From NCBI GenBank assembly GCA_900546345.1, contig URCI01000045.1:1-24691 (forward strand): a stretch of 24,691 bases of DNA. Direction: 5' to 3'. The notes under the pieces were generated by a model that was given only the letters and a program-made list of their open reading frames with translations, ran no database searches and had not been told where the DNA came from. The position numbers and the translations under genes are program-made. The stretch is from an uncultured Prevotella sp. (GTDB lineage: Bacteria > Bacteroidota > Bacteroidia > Bacteroidales > Bacteroidaceae). Below, piece after piece: positions 1 to 7,578 of this stretch; position 1 is the first letter of the stretch, and each line of letters begins with the position of its first letter.

Positions 1-1192
1 CAATGCCGTTCATCACGCGCACAAAGATCAGCCAACGACGGTCTGAGGTGAGAAACTTCACGTTCATCTCGCCATAGGTGTAGTTGCCGATGATCGACGA
101 GAAGGCAAACATGAAGATGGCTACGGCAACAAACGTGGGCCCGACAGAGCCTATCTCATGTTGCAAAGCGGTCTGTGTGAGCTGAATGCCATTGAGGCTG
201 TTGTCGGTGTATACACCACTGAGCAGAATGATGAAGGCGGTGCAACTGCAGATGAGCAGGGTGTCGGTGAAGACGCTGAGCGCCTGCACCAGTCCTTGCT
301 TGACAGGATGACTGACATCTGCAATGCTGGCCGCGCAGGCGGCCGATCCCTCACCAGCCTCGTTGGAGAACAATCCGCGCTTGATACCCGTCATCATCAT
401 GGCGCCGAAGGTACCCCCGGTGAACTGTCGGAAACCGAAAGCATTCTCAACAATGAGGGCAAACATGCGGGGCACAAGCTGAATGTTGACGGCAAGGATG
501 ACCAGCGCCAAAAGAATATAGAGCACGGCCATTACCGGCACAAAGATGCTGCTCACCTTCGCGATGCGGTTGATGCCGCCAAAGACGCAGGCTGTGGAGA
601 GAACCACCAGAACCAGCCCCATCAGCCATGGCTGTATGCCAAAGGCGCCTTGCATGGCACCGCAGATCGTGTTGCTTTGTATGGAGATATAGGCCATGCA
701 GAAGGTCACTGTGATGAGCACGGCATAAAGGCGCGCCATCCACCGTTTGTGCAAACCAAACATCATGTAGTAGGCTGGACCGCCGATATAACTGCCCTCG
801 GTCTTGCGCTTATAGAGTTGGGCCAACGTCGACTCCACAAAAGCAGTCGCCGAACCAAGCAAGGCGATCACCCACATCCAGAAGATCGCACCGGGGCCGC
901 CCACGGCAATGGCTGTGGCCACACCGGCAAGATTGCCCGTTCCTACACGCGAGGCAATGGACACGGCAAAGGCTTCAAATGACGAGACATGCTTCTCATG
1001 GGTCTTCTTGGTCGAGTCGCCCAACAGACGGATCATCTCGCCTATCATGCGGAACTGCACACCACGCGTCTTGACCGTGAACAGTACGGCACAAACAATG
1101 AGGACCGCTACGAGGATGTAGGTCCACAACACATTATTTATATTAGTGATCGCGGTGTTGAGCCAACCATCGGCAGAAAATATCTCTGTCAT
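1..1192 (-). CDS. Sodium:alanine/glycine symporter (AGCS family), C-terminus cut by window edge
   Basis: An integral inner-membrane carrier that imports alanine or glycine with Na+ (or H+). Reading the minus strand from ATG 1192 gives 397 open codons that run off the left edge; family members are usually about 450-480 residues, so the last helices are missing. The AGCS signature GGPGAIFWMWVIALLG is at residues 98-113. Other typical stretches are SRVGTGNLAG (about 81-90) and GLFSNEAGEGSA further on. Several hydrophobic helices alternate with short loops. It lies downstream of the amino-acid ABC importer on the same strand, but a 111-nt gap with its own candidate promoter (1237-1272) suggests separate transcription. 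The exact substrate cannot be read from the sequence. Family assignment is very secure. Confidence 0.95.
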   Translation of the reverse strand, partial: MTEIFSADGWLNTAITNINNVLWTYILVAVLIVCAVLFTVKTRGVQFRMIGEMIRLLGDSTKKTHEKHVSSFEAFAVSIASRVGTGNLAGVATAIAVGGPGAIFWMWVIALLGSATAFVESTLAQLYKRKTEGSYIGGPAYYMMFGLHKRWMARLYAVLITVTFCMAYISIQSNTICGAMQGAFGIQPWLMGLVLVVLSTACVFGGINRIAKVSSIFVPVMAVLYILLALVILAVNIQLVPRMFALIVENAFGFRQFTGGTFGAMMMTGIKRGLFSNEAGEGSAACAASIADVSHPVKQGLVQALSVFTDTLLICSCTAFIILLSGVYTDNSLNGIQLTQTALQHEIGSVGPTFVAVAIFMFAFSSIIGNYTYGEMNVKFLTSDRRWLIFVRVMNGI

Positions 1193-1236
1193 CTCTCTCT
1201 TTGTTACTTTTGAAGGTCTTTCTCGCTATTCTGTGA

Positions 1237-1272
1237 CAAAGGTACAAAAATATTTTGTTGATTGGCTCAAAA
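1237..1272 (-). promoter_or_regulatory. Bacteroidetes-type promoter for the AGCS symporter
   Basis: On the minus strand a -7 element TACCTTTG (1244-1237) matches TAnnTTTG. A TTTTG lies upstream at 1272-1268. The spacing of about 23 nt is slightly longer than the usual 19-21. The ATG follows 44 nt after the -7 box. Confidence 0.6.
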
Positions 1273-1303
1273 TGAAAGGAAAATAACAGCAATAGCCGAT
1301 ATT

Positions 1304-2035
1304 CTATCTCTTAAGAAAGCTCCTAAGCCTTTCTGACCGTGGATGGCTGAAGATGTCCTGTGGACTGCCCTCTTCCTCGATGACCCCACCATTGAAGAAG
1401 AGCACGCGCGAGGCCACGTCGCGGGCAAAACTCATCTCATGAGTGACCACCACCATGGTCATCCCTGTCTGTGCCAGGTCGCGCATGATCTGCAATACTT
1501 CCCCTACCATCTCTGGGTCGAGGGCGGAAGTGGGCTCGTCAAAAAGCATCACGTCGGGGTTCATCGCCAAGGCACGCGCGATGGCCACACGCTGGCGCTG
1601 ACCGCCGGAAAGGCTGTCGGGCCAGGCATCTGCCTTGTCGGCGAGCCCCACACGCTGGAGCAGACGGTCGGCAGTGGCCGACGCTTCCTGACGGGACAAC
1701 TTTCCCAACGTCACGGGAGCCAGCATGATGTTGCGGCGAATGGTCATGTTGGGAAAGAGATTGAATTGCTGAAACACCATGCCGATACGTTCCCGCATCT
1801 TATTGATGTTGATTTCCGGTGACGTGATATCGGTGCCTTCAAAGAGGATATGACCCGAGGTGGGCTGCTCCAATAAGTTGAGACTACGAAGAAACGTGGA
1901 CTTGCCACAGCCAGAGGGGCCAATGATGGCGACGACTTCCCCCTCGCGGATGGTCGTGCTGATGTCGCGCAGCACGACATGATCGCCAAAGGACTTACTG
2001 AGATGATCGATGGTGATGAGGATCTTATCTTTCAT
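1304..2035 (-). CDS. Amino-acid ABC transporter ATP-binding protein (GlnQ type)
   Basis: Cytoplasmic ATPase that powers import of polar amino acids through the permease encoded just upstream. The 243-residue product has Walker A GPSGCGKST (39-47), the Q-loop region VFQQFNLFP (87-95), the signature LSGGQRQR (142-149), Walker B VMLFDEP (162-168) and the switch histidine in VTHEM (H199). Length and motifs are those of the polar amino-acid (PAAT) family. The start at 2035 is chosen because MKDKILITIDHLSKSFG gives the usual N-terminus; longer in-frame starts only read into the upstream gene. It overlaps the end of the substrate-binding/permease gene by 11 nt, which points to translational coupling in one operon. 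Glutamine specificity is plausible but not proven, so no symbol is given. Confidence 0.95.
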   Translation of the reverse strand: MKDKILITIDHLSKSFGDHVVLRDISTTIREGEVVAIIGPSGCGKSTFLRSLNLLEQPTSGHILFEGTDITSPEININKMRERIGMVFQQFNLFPNMTIRRNIMLAPVTLGKLSRQEASATADRLLQRVGLADKADAWPDSLSGGQRQRVAIARALAMNPDVMLFDEPTSALDPEMVGEVLQIMRDLAQTGMTMVVVTHEMSFARDVASRVLFFNGGVIEEEGSPQDIFSHPRSERLRSFLKR

Positions 2036-3512
2036 TTTTGCGTAGTTTCTTTTCCAGCATACCCACGGCCGATGACAGGCTGAGCACGATGGCAAGGTAG
2101 ATAACGGCCACCACACCTAAAGGCAGAATGGCATCATAGGTGATACTGCGGATGATGTCACTGCCTTTTGTGAGATCCACCAGCCCGATATATCCGCTGA
2201 TAGACGTCTCTTTGAGCAGGGTGATCAACTCATTGCCGATGGCGGGCAACACGTTCTTAAAAGCCTGCGGCAGGATGATGAGCCTCAGCGTCTGGCTGTA
2301 GCTCAGTCCCAGCGAGCGCCCGGCTTCGCTCTGTCCACGGTCGATGGACATGATGCCGCTGCGCACAACCTCGGCCAGATAGGCCGACGAGTTGATGCCA
2401 AAAGCTACGATGGCCACAAGCACCTTGCTCACATCAGCTGCTGCAAAGATGACATAATATATAATAAGGAGTTGCACCATCGTCGGCGTGCCGCGGATGA
2501 TGACAAGATAGAACTTGCACAAGGCGTTGAGCACCGTGTAGCGGCCGGTACGGTCATGGGTGGTGCGCACAATGGCAATCAGCGAACCAAGGCAAAGTGA
2601 GATGAGAATGGCGAAGAAAGTGATGATGAGTGTGTTGCCCAGCCCTTGAAGAAGATAGAGATAACGCCCCTCGACAAGAAAGTCTTGCCGGAACTTTTGG
2701 ACCAGACTCTGTGAGCGCACTTCGTGGCGGGCCGTTTTCACGATGATGACTTGGCGGCTGTGGGCGTAAGGGTCGGTGAAGCTGACATTGTGAAGACGGT
2801 CGGGAGTGACCGTCAGAGCGGCTGCTCCCACATCGGCCTTACCGGTTTGTACCGAAGTAACCACGGCATCGAAATTCATATCCTCCACGTTGAGCGTCAT
2901 GCCAAGCACGTCGGCCACAGCCTGCATGATGTCGATGTCGATACCCACCACGCGTCCGTTGTCGTAATATTCATAAGGCTGGAACGTGGCGTTGGTGGCG
3001 ACGACAAGCACGCCATTGGGTCTTCCGATGGCCTTAGGCTGGTAGGCGATACTCATCTTCTGACGGAGATGGCGGCTGACGATCGTGTCGAGAGTACCGT
3101 CATTGCGCAGCAGCTGCAGTGCATGATTGATATTCCGTACGAGGTCGCGCCGTCCATGGGCCACACAAAAGGCATAGGGCTCGGTGCTGTAGGCGTGGGG
3201 CAGGATGGCGAGGCCATCGTTTTGCGAAACAAAAGCCTTGGCGGGCTGTTCGTCTTCCACCACGCAGTTGACCTTTCCCTGCAAGAGGGCTTGTATGGCA
3301 TCAGCCGTCTTGGTAAACCGCTCCACCTGGGTGCCGGCCTTGTCGTGCTCCATTCTCGATACTTTCGTGTCGGATGTGGTACCAAGCTGCACACCGATCT
3401 TGCTGCCCGGCAAGTCTTTGGCCGAGCGGATCGTCTTGGTCTTGTCTGCACACCCCAGTAAGGAGAGCAGGACGGTCAACAGGACTCCTATATAAATATG
3501 CGTTCTCACCAA
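2025..3512 (-). CDS. Lipoprotein amino-acid ABC transporter: permuted substrate-binding domain fused to permease
   Basis: A 495-residue single-chain binding protein plus channel of a polar amino-acid importer. Residues 1-21 form a lipoprotein signal (lipobox LLGC, C21). Residues about 27-150 match the second half of an SBP_bac_3 (GlnH-like) domain: SAKDLPGSKIGVQLGTTSD, then VVEDEQPAK, ending NDGTLDTIVSRHL. Residues about 166-259 match the first half: VLVVATNATFQPYEYY, GIDIDIMQAVAD, TVTPDRLHNVSFTDPY. The order is therefore swapped relative to GlnH. Ligand-type residues survive (R239 for the carboxylate, D86 for the amino group, by homology). Residues about 285-490 are the permease, with the EAA loop EAGRSLGLSYSQTL...ILP. 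The first codon is TTG 3512 followed by GTG 3509; either could start translation and no ATG fits. It is 41 nt downstream of the DUF4294 gene. Confidence 0.92.
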   Translation of the reverse strand: MVRTHIYIGVLLTVLLSLLGCADKTKTIRSAKDLPGSKIGVQLGTTSDTKVSRMEHDKAGTQVERFTKTADAIQALLQGKVNCVVEDEQPAKAFVSQNDGLAILPHAYSTEPYAFCVAHGRRDLVRNINHALQLLRNDGTLDTIVSRHLRQKMSIAYQPKAIGRPNGVLVVATNATFQPYEYYDNGRVVGIDIDIMQAVADVLGMTLNVEDMNFDAVVTSVQTGKADVGAAALTVTPDRLHNVSFTDPYAHSRQVIIVKTARHEVRSQSLVQKFRQDFLVEGRYLYLLQGLGNTLIITFFAILISLCLGSLIAIVRTTHDRTGRYTVLNALCKFYLVIIRGTPTMVQLLIIYYVIFAAADVSKVLVAIVAFGINSSAYLAEVVRSGIMSIDRGQSEAGRSLGLSYSQTLRLIILPQAFKNVLPAIGNELITLLKETSISGYIGLVDLTKGSDIIRSITYDAILPLGVVAVIYLAIVLSLSSAVGMLEKKLRKNER

Positions 3513-3553
3513 TTTCGATTCTTTTTGATGGTGTCTCTGATATCTGTTGGTTG

Positions 3554-4231
3554 TCAGAGCTGCCCCGCCTCCACGAGGAGCACCACACGCTCGGTGAGCC
3601 GGTCCACACCCTTGGGCTCATAGTCTTTTTTCAGGCTGGCACCGAAGACCCACGCAAAGGCTTGCCAGAAGCCGGCACGCACGGGACCGAGAAAGGCTTT
3701 GATGAGGTCATAACTCGAACTGTTGCATTCGCGGTAGACAAGCTTGATCAGCAACTTACCCTGGCTGTAGGTGAGTTTCTTCATGCGCGGCGTATATTCC
3801 TTCCTGATTTCCGCCTCTACGCGCTTCATGTGCTCGTCCTTGGCCTTTTTATTGGGCAATGTCTCGAGATAATCACCGGTCTCTATGATAATGCGGTTGA
3901 CTTCCTTGGCAATGGGCAGCACTTTCTTCACATTGTATACCAGCCGGTTAAATGCGGCGCGCTCTTGCGCATTCTTGAAAACAGGCGGAGAAAACACCCA
4001 TACATTGTTGAGCTCTACATACTGAATGGAGTCGCGGCCCATCAACACCTTGCCCACTTTCACCATCGGCACAAAGGTGGGATTGTCCATATCCACCTGC
4101 ATGTCTTCTGGATTGACGTGGTCGGGATTGCCGATGCCGTTTTGGGCATGGGCAACAACCACCATGCAGAGACACACGGCGACGAGCATAGTGTGTTTCC
4201 ACACACGGATGATGTTCTTAGCTACCTTCAT
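3554..4231 (-). CDS. Secreted DUF4294 family protein
   Basis: A 225-residue exported protein of the Bacteroidetes family DUF4294, whose function I do not know. Residues 1-29 are a signal peptide with basic start (MKVAKNIIRVWKH), a hydrophobic core (LVAVCLCMVVV) and an AHA cleavage site, so the mature protein would begin with Gln30. The conserved part runs from about residue 70 (YVELNNVWVFSPPVF) through YNVKKVLPIAKEVNRII to KKLTYSQGKLLIKLVYRE and FLGPVRAGFWQAFAWVFGASLKK, all typical of the family. It lies 41 nt upstream of the amino-acid importer genes on the same strand and may be co-transcribed with them. A -7 box sits directly before the ATG (4240-4247), leaving almost no leader. Confidence 0.9.
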   Translation of the reverse strand: MKVAKNIIRVWKHTMLVAVCLCMVVVAHAQNGIGNPDHVNPEDMQVDMDNPTFVPMVKVGKVLMGRDSIQYVELNNVWVFSPPVFKNAQERAAFNRLVYNVKKVLPIAKEVNRIIIETGDYLETLPNKKAKDEHMKRVEAEIRKEYTPRMKKLTYSQGKLLIKLVYRECNSSSYDLIKAFLGPVRAGFWQAFAWVFGASLKKDYEPKGVDRLTERVVLLVEAGQL

Positions 4232-4239
4232 AACAGACG

Positions 4240-4247
4240 CAAAATTA
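4240..4247 (-). promoter_or_regulatory. Promoter -7 element for DUF4294 / ABC importer genes
   Basis: TAATTTTG on the minus strand fits TAnnTTTG. No clear TTTG lies 19-23 nt upstream. The box ends only 8 nt before ATG 4231, so the transcript would be leaderless or nearly so if this promoter is used. Confidence 0.45.
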
Positions 4248-4316
4248 CACAGATTTGGGCTGATACGGAAATAAATTAAGTTATATTTTGATGCTACTGT
4301 CTTTCACACAGCGAAT

Positions 4317-5465
4317 TTACATTCCAGAAGAGTGGCCAAGCACACTCCGGTATTCATCCATCATCTGCTCTGCCAGACGGTTGCCCTCGAAACGACGGAC
4401 ATATTCGCTGCCACTGTGGGCAACCCGCAGGCGCTCTGCCTCGTCAGTGAGCAGACGGTGGAGGGCTGACGCCATGGCATCCTCATCATCGGGGTCGACA
4501 TAGTAGTTGTCGGGGCCGCCTGCCTCTTCAAGACAGGATCCCGTAGCTGCCACAACGGGCAGGCCACTCTGAGCAGCCTCGATGACGGGCACGCCAAAAC
4601 CTTCGTAGCGCGAGGGATACACAAAGACATCAGCCATCTGATACAGAGCTGGCAGATCGGTGTTAGGCACGCCATGCAGCAAGACAATGCGGTCGTCGAC
4701 GCCATGATGGGCCGCATACTCCATCACCTCATTGGTGTAACCGGTTTTGCGCCCGACGATGACCAGATGTTCCTGACGGGGCAATTGCTGCAAAGCTTTC
4801 ACGACAAGCATCACATTCTTGCGCTCCTCAATGGTCCCGACATTGAGAATGTAATGGTCGGGAAGTGAATAGCGGCGACGGACTGCCGTCCGCTCGTCGT
4901 CGCCGGCGGTGCGCCGGAAGTCGCTGCTGCAATTCTGATAGATGACATCAATGCGGTCGGCAGGGTAATCGGAATAGTAGAGGATGTCGCGCTTGGTGCA
5001 CTCGCTGATGGCGATGATGCGGTCGGCCTCGCGCAGCGTACGGTAGAACTTGCGGCGATAGAGCATCACGTCGAGCCGATGATAGTATTCGGGATGGCGC
5101 AGAAAGATGAGATCGTGGATCGTCACCACGGTCTTGATGCCCGCACGGCGTACGCCCTGGGGCAGTTCACCGGTGAGCCCATGATACAGGTCGATGCCGT
5201 CGCGCCGCAGATCCGCCACGATGCCCTTGCCGCGCCACAGGTCCTGAGCCAGCCGCCAGTGCTTGCCCGAATAGGCAAACCGCAACCGCTCTGACGCGTG
5301 AACCTGACCACGCAGGTCGGCGCGCCCCTCGTCGGGGGCATAGAGCACGAGTTCGGGACAGTCACTGCTGCCTGTCAGTGCATTGACCAGATTGCGCCCA
5401 TAGCTTCCTAAGCCCGACGCATTACGCACGATGCGCTTCGCGTCCATTCCTATTTTCATGTTCAT
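4317..5465 (-). CDS. Glycosyltransferase family 4 (GT-B fold)
   Basis: A cytoplasmic or membrane-associated enzyme moving a sugar from a nucleotide donor to a glycan or lipid acceptor. The 382-residue product has an N-terminal acceptor domain beginning MKIGMDAKRIVRNASGLGSYGRNLV and a C-terminal donor domain with YILNVGTIEERKN and LPALYQMADVFVYPSRYEGFGVPVIEAAQSG. The GT4 E-x7-E pair is E288 and E296. Adjacent in-frame ATGs at 5465 and 5459 are both possible starts; longer reading frames extend into the promoter region. It is divergent from the GT2 gene at 5613, so the two are likely a small envelope-glycan pair. The acceptor and sugar cannot be predicted. Confidence 0.92.
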   Translation of the reverse strand: MNMKIGMDAKRIVRNASGLGSYGRNLVNALTGSSDCPELVLYAPDEGRADLRGQVHASERLRFAYSGKHWRLAQDLWRGKGIVADLRRDGIDLYHGLTGELPQGVRRAGIKTVVTIHDLIFLRHPEYYHRLDVMLYRRKFYRTLREADRIIAISECTKRDILYYSDYPADRIDVIYQNCSSDFRRTAGDDERTAVRRRYSLPDHYILNVGTIEERKNVMLVVKALQQLPRQEHLVIVGRKTGYTNEVMEYAAHHGVDDRIVLLHGVPNTDLPALYQMADVFVYPSRYEGFGVPVIEAAQSGLPVVAATGSCLEEAGGPDNYYVDPDDEDAMASALHRLLTDEAERLRVAHSGSEYVRRFEGNRLAEQMMDEYRSVLGHSSGM

Positions 5466-5469
5466 GCTA

Positions 5470-5477
5470 CAAAGATA
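5470..5477 (-). promoter_or_regulatory. Promoter -7 element for the GT4 gene
   Basis: TATCTTTG on the minus strand fits TAnnTTTG. It ends 5 nt before ATG 5465 and 11 nt before ATG 5459, favouring the inner start or a leaderless message. No convincing -33 element is seen. Confidence 0.45.
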
Positions 5478-5529
5478 ACGATTCTTTCCCAATAAAGTAG
5501 TGGGAAGAAAGGAAAAAATAGGGAAGTGT

Positions 5530-5560
5530 TTTGCTGTTACAAGATAATTGCTTATTTTTG
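5530..5560 (+). promoter_or_regulatory. Bacteroidetes promoter for the LPS-core-like GT2 gene
   Basis: TTTG (5530-5533), a 19-nt spacer and TATTTTTG (5553-5560) give a full consensus match on the plus strand. It lies about 50 nt before the gene start and is divergent from the GT4 promoter. Confidence 0.75.
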
Positions 5561-5580
5561 CAAATAACCAAAGAAAACAC

Positions 5581-5616
5581 ATGGAAGAAAGACTAACAAC
5601 CAAATGCACGCGATGA
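5581..5616 (+). other. Possible leader mini-ORF (11 codons) overlapping the GT2 start
   Basis: An ATG at 5581 opens a short frame (MEERLTTKCTR) whose TGA (5614-5616) overlaps the ATG at 5613 as ATGA. It lies downstream of the consensus promoter. It may be chance, but the geometry is that of translational coupling. Confidence 0.25.
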
Positions 5617-6398
5617 ACAACAAGATATCAGTGGTGATCAACACCTACAACGCTGAGCGACATTTAGCAGAAGTACTGGACAGCGTAAAAGACTTCGACG
5701 AGATTGTGGTGTGCGACATGGAGAGCACTGACCACACCCGCGACATCGCGCTCGCCCGGGGATGTCGCGTGGTGACGTTTCCAAAACGTGACTACGTTTC
5801 AGCAGAGCCTGCCCGCACCTATGCTATCCAGCAAGCTTCCTACCACTGGGTGCTGGTGGTGGATGCTGACGAAGTGGTGCCTTCTGAACTACGCGACTAT
5901 CTCTATCAGCGCATCGCCACTGACGATTGCCCACAAGGACTGTATATCCCACGCCGCAACCGCTTCATGAACAAGTTGAAGAAAGGCACGCCAGGCGATG
6001 AGCAGTTGCGCTTCTTCGTCAAAGAAGGGACGGTGTGGCCTCCCTATGTCCATACCTTTCCGCAAATCCAAGGCCGCGTGGAGCATATCCGTTGGCAACC
6101 TGGACTGAATCTCGTGCACCTGGCGGAGAATTATGTCAGAGACGTGGCTGAGAAAAACAACCGCTATTCCGACAACGAAGTGGAGAAGCGTGCCAACAAG
6201 CACTACGGGGTGGCTGCACTGTTGTTGCGCCCCTTGTGGCATTCCTTCCGCGACTATGTTCTCTCTGGCGGGTTCCGCAATGGCGTAGCCGGACTGATCC
6301 ACAGCACACTGATAGGCGAATACCAATTCCTGTTAGTGGCAAAGATCATAGAGCGCGACTTGCTCAATAAGCGAAAAGCGAAAAAAGAAAGCCACTGA
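5613..6398 (+). CDS. Glycosyltransferase family 2, LPS-core type (LgtF/WaaE-like)
   Basis: A GT-A fold sugar transferase, probably acting at the inner membrane on a lipopolysaccharide or lipooligosaccharide core. From ATG 5613 the protein has 261 residues (264 from ATG 5604, same frame). It opens with ISVVINTYNAERHLAEVLDSV, followed by DEIVVCDMESTDHT (UDP-sugar binding) and the metal-binding DxD in VLVVDADEVVP (84-86). The short WaaE/LgtF-like form has this DEIVVxDxxSTD block. No membrane segment is obvious. The start at 5613 is preferred because a mini-ORF stop overlaps it; the family begins close to this Met. It faces the minus-strand GT2 gene across a 102-nt convergent gap. The exact sugar is unknown. 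Confidence 0.9.
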   Translation: MNNKISVVINTYNAERHLAEVLDSVKDFDEIVVCDMESTDHTRDIALARGCRVVTFPKRDYVSAEPARTYAIQQASYHWVLVVDADEVVPSELRDYLYQRIATDDCPQGLYIPRRNRFMNKLKKGTPGDEQLRFFVKEGTVWPPYVHTFPQIQGRVEHIRWQPGLNLVHLAENYVRDVAEKNNRYSDNEVEKRANKHYGVAALLLRPLWHSFRDYVLSGGFRNGVAGLIHSTLIGEYQFLLVAKIIERDLLNKRKAKKESH

Positions 6399-6466
6399 TG
6401 CCAACAACACCTTATTATATATAGGCAGCATTGTTGGTCAACAGTGACTTTCTCTTCACGCGAGCA

Positions 6467-6492
6467 GGAAGGCTTCTGCCAAGAAGGCTTCC
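6467..6492. terminator. Hairpin between convergent glycosyltransferase genes
   Basis: Two 10-nt arms (6467-6476 and 6483-6492) pair at 9 of 10 positions around a 6-nt loop. The hairpin lies between the convergent stops at 6398 and 6501. T-tracts are weak, so it is only a candidate bidirectional terminator. Confidence 0.4.
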
Positions 6493-6500
6493 CTCCCCTA

Positions 6501-7541
6501 TCATTGTTTTCGCTTTAGCTTTCTTTTCAATTTGGGAATAGGTTTGGAGAACAGCGAGGTTCCGTCTACCGCATGAACAAACAGTTTGGGGCTCATGCGC
6601 ATGAGGCATTGACGCAAATAGTATTTCATGCCGAGGCTCATTGGCGAATACCAGGGGAAGGCTTTAATAGCCCGGCGTATATCATGCACGCTTTTCATCT
6701 TATCATGAAAAGAGGCATTGCTGCGCGAGATGTCCTTGCACAACTTCAGGAAAATGTGGACGGTGTAGGCATCTACCTTCTTTTTCTGATCCTCCAACAG
6801 ATGGTTTTCTCGCAGGAAATCATAGCGGTCCAACACTACTTTAAACAGTGTGGTGTTGGCTCTGATGCTGCTGATACTGTGCAGAATGCTGCCGGCCCGC
6901 TGACGATAGTGATAGAGAGGCTCGTGCAGCAAGGTGACCTTCTGGGCATGCGACATCCATTTCAGAATGGTGGAATGGTCCTCGTAGATATCGTTATAGA
7001 TGCGCTCTTGGGGAATCGTGCGTTTCATCATATACGTCCACATATAACAAGGTATGCGGTCGCAATAGATGTTGAGCAAGGCCTCATGGGTATTGAGATT
7101 TTCTATTTGCGGTCCATGTGACTGATGACAAGTCTGCTCATTCGTCGTATTGCGATAGTAGTCGATGATGATCACGTCGCTTTGTTGCTGCTCCAGGGTC
7201 TCGACCATACGCTGCAGGAGATTTGGCTCCAGCCAGTCGTCGCTGTCCGCAAAATAGACATATTCTCCCGTGCAACGGTCCAAAGCGTGCTGACGTGCCA
7301 TTGCCAGGCCCTGGTTTTTCTGATGCATCACCACGATACGCTCATCACGGGCGGCATAGTCGTCGCAGAGCGCTCCGCCACCGTCGGTACTGCCGTCGTC
7401 GACCAAATAGAGTTTCCAGTCTTGGAACGTCTGTGCGAGGATGGAATCCAGAAATTGAGGCAGATAGGGCTTTACCTGATACACTGCGGATATAATACTT
7501 ACCTTTTCATTCATATCTTTACTCATAGTCTTTATCGTCAT
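6501..7541 (-). CDS. Glycosyltransferase family 2 (last gene of the envelope operon)
   Basis: A GT-A fold transferase for cell-surface glycan assembly. The N-terminal catalytic domain shows VSIISAVYQVKPYLPQFLDSILAQTF, LYLVDDGSTDGG (about 45-55) and the metal-binding FADSDDW (97-103). The C-terminal 150 residues are less conserved and end in a lysine/arginine-rich tail (KLKRKLKRKQ) that could help membrane association. In-frame ATGs at 7541, 7526 and 7514 are all possible; 7514 (MNEKVSIISAVYQ) would give the most typical N-terminus, 7541 the longest (346 residues). It follows the GT11-like gene by 37 nt with no promoter between, so it is taken as the 3' end of the miaB-msbA operon. Confidence 0.9.
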   Translation of the reverse strand: MTIKTMSKDMNEKVSIISAVYQVKPYLPQFLDSILAQTFQDWKLYLVDDGSTDGGGALCDDYAARDERIVVMHQKNQGLAMARQHALDRCTGEYVYFADSDDWLEPNLLQRMVETLEQQQSDVIIIDYYRNTTNEQTCHQSHGPQIENLNTHEALLNIYCDRIPCYMWTYMMKRTIPQERIYNDIYEDHSTILKWMSHAQKVTLLHEPLYHYRQRAGSILHSISSIRANTTLFKVVLDRYDFLRENHLLEDQKKKVDAYTVHIFLKLCKDISRSNASFHDKMKSVHDIRRAIKAFPWYSPMSLGMKYYLRQCLMRMSPKLFVHAVDGTSLFSKPIPKLKRKLKRKQ

Positions 7542-7578
7542 ATCCCTATGACGTGCCGGTGAAAAAATTGCACCGTAA

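Noticed and set aside
158..982. Plus-strand open frame of 274 codons
   Set aside because: It is antisense to the AGCS symporter, whose signature motifs are clear; its composition (His/Asp/Gly-rich, no motif) is typical of a shadow.
3374..4279. Plus-strand open frame of 301 codons
   Set aside because: Opposite strand of DUF4294 and the start of the ABC fusion; no recognisable domain.
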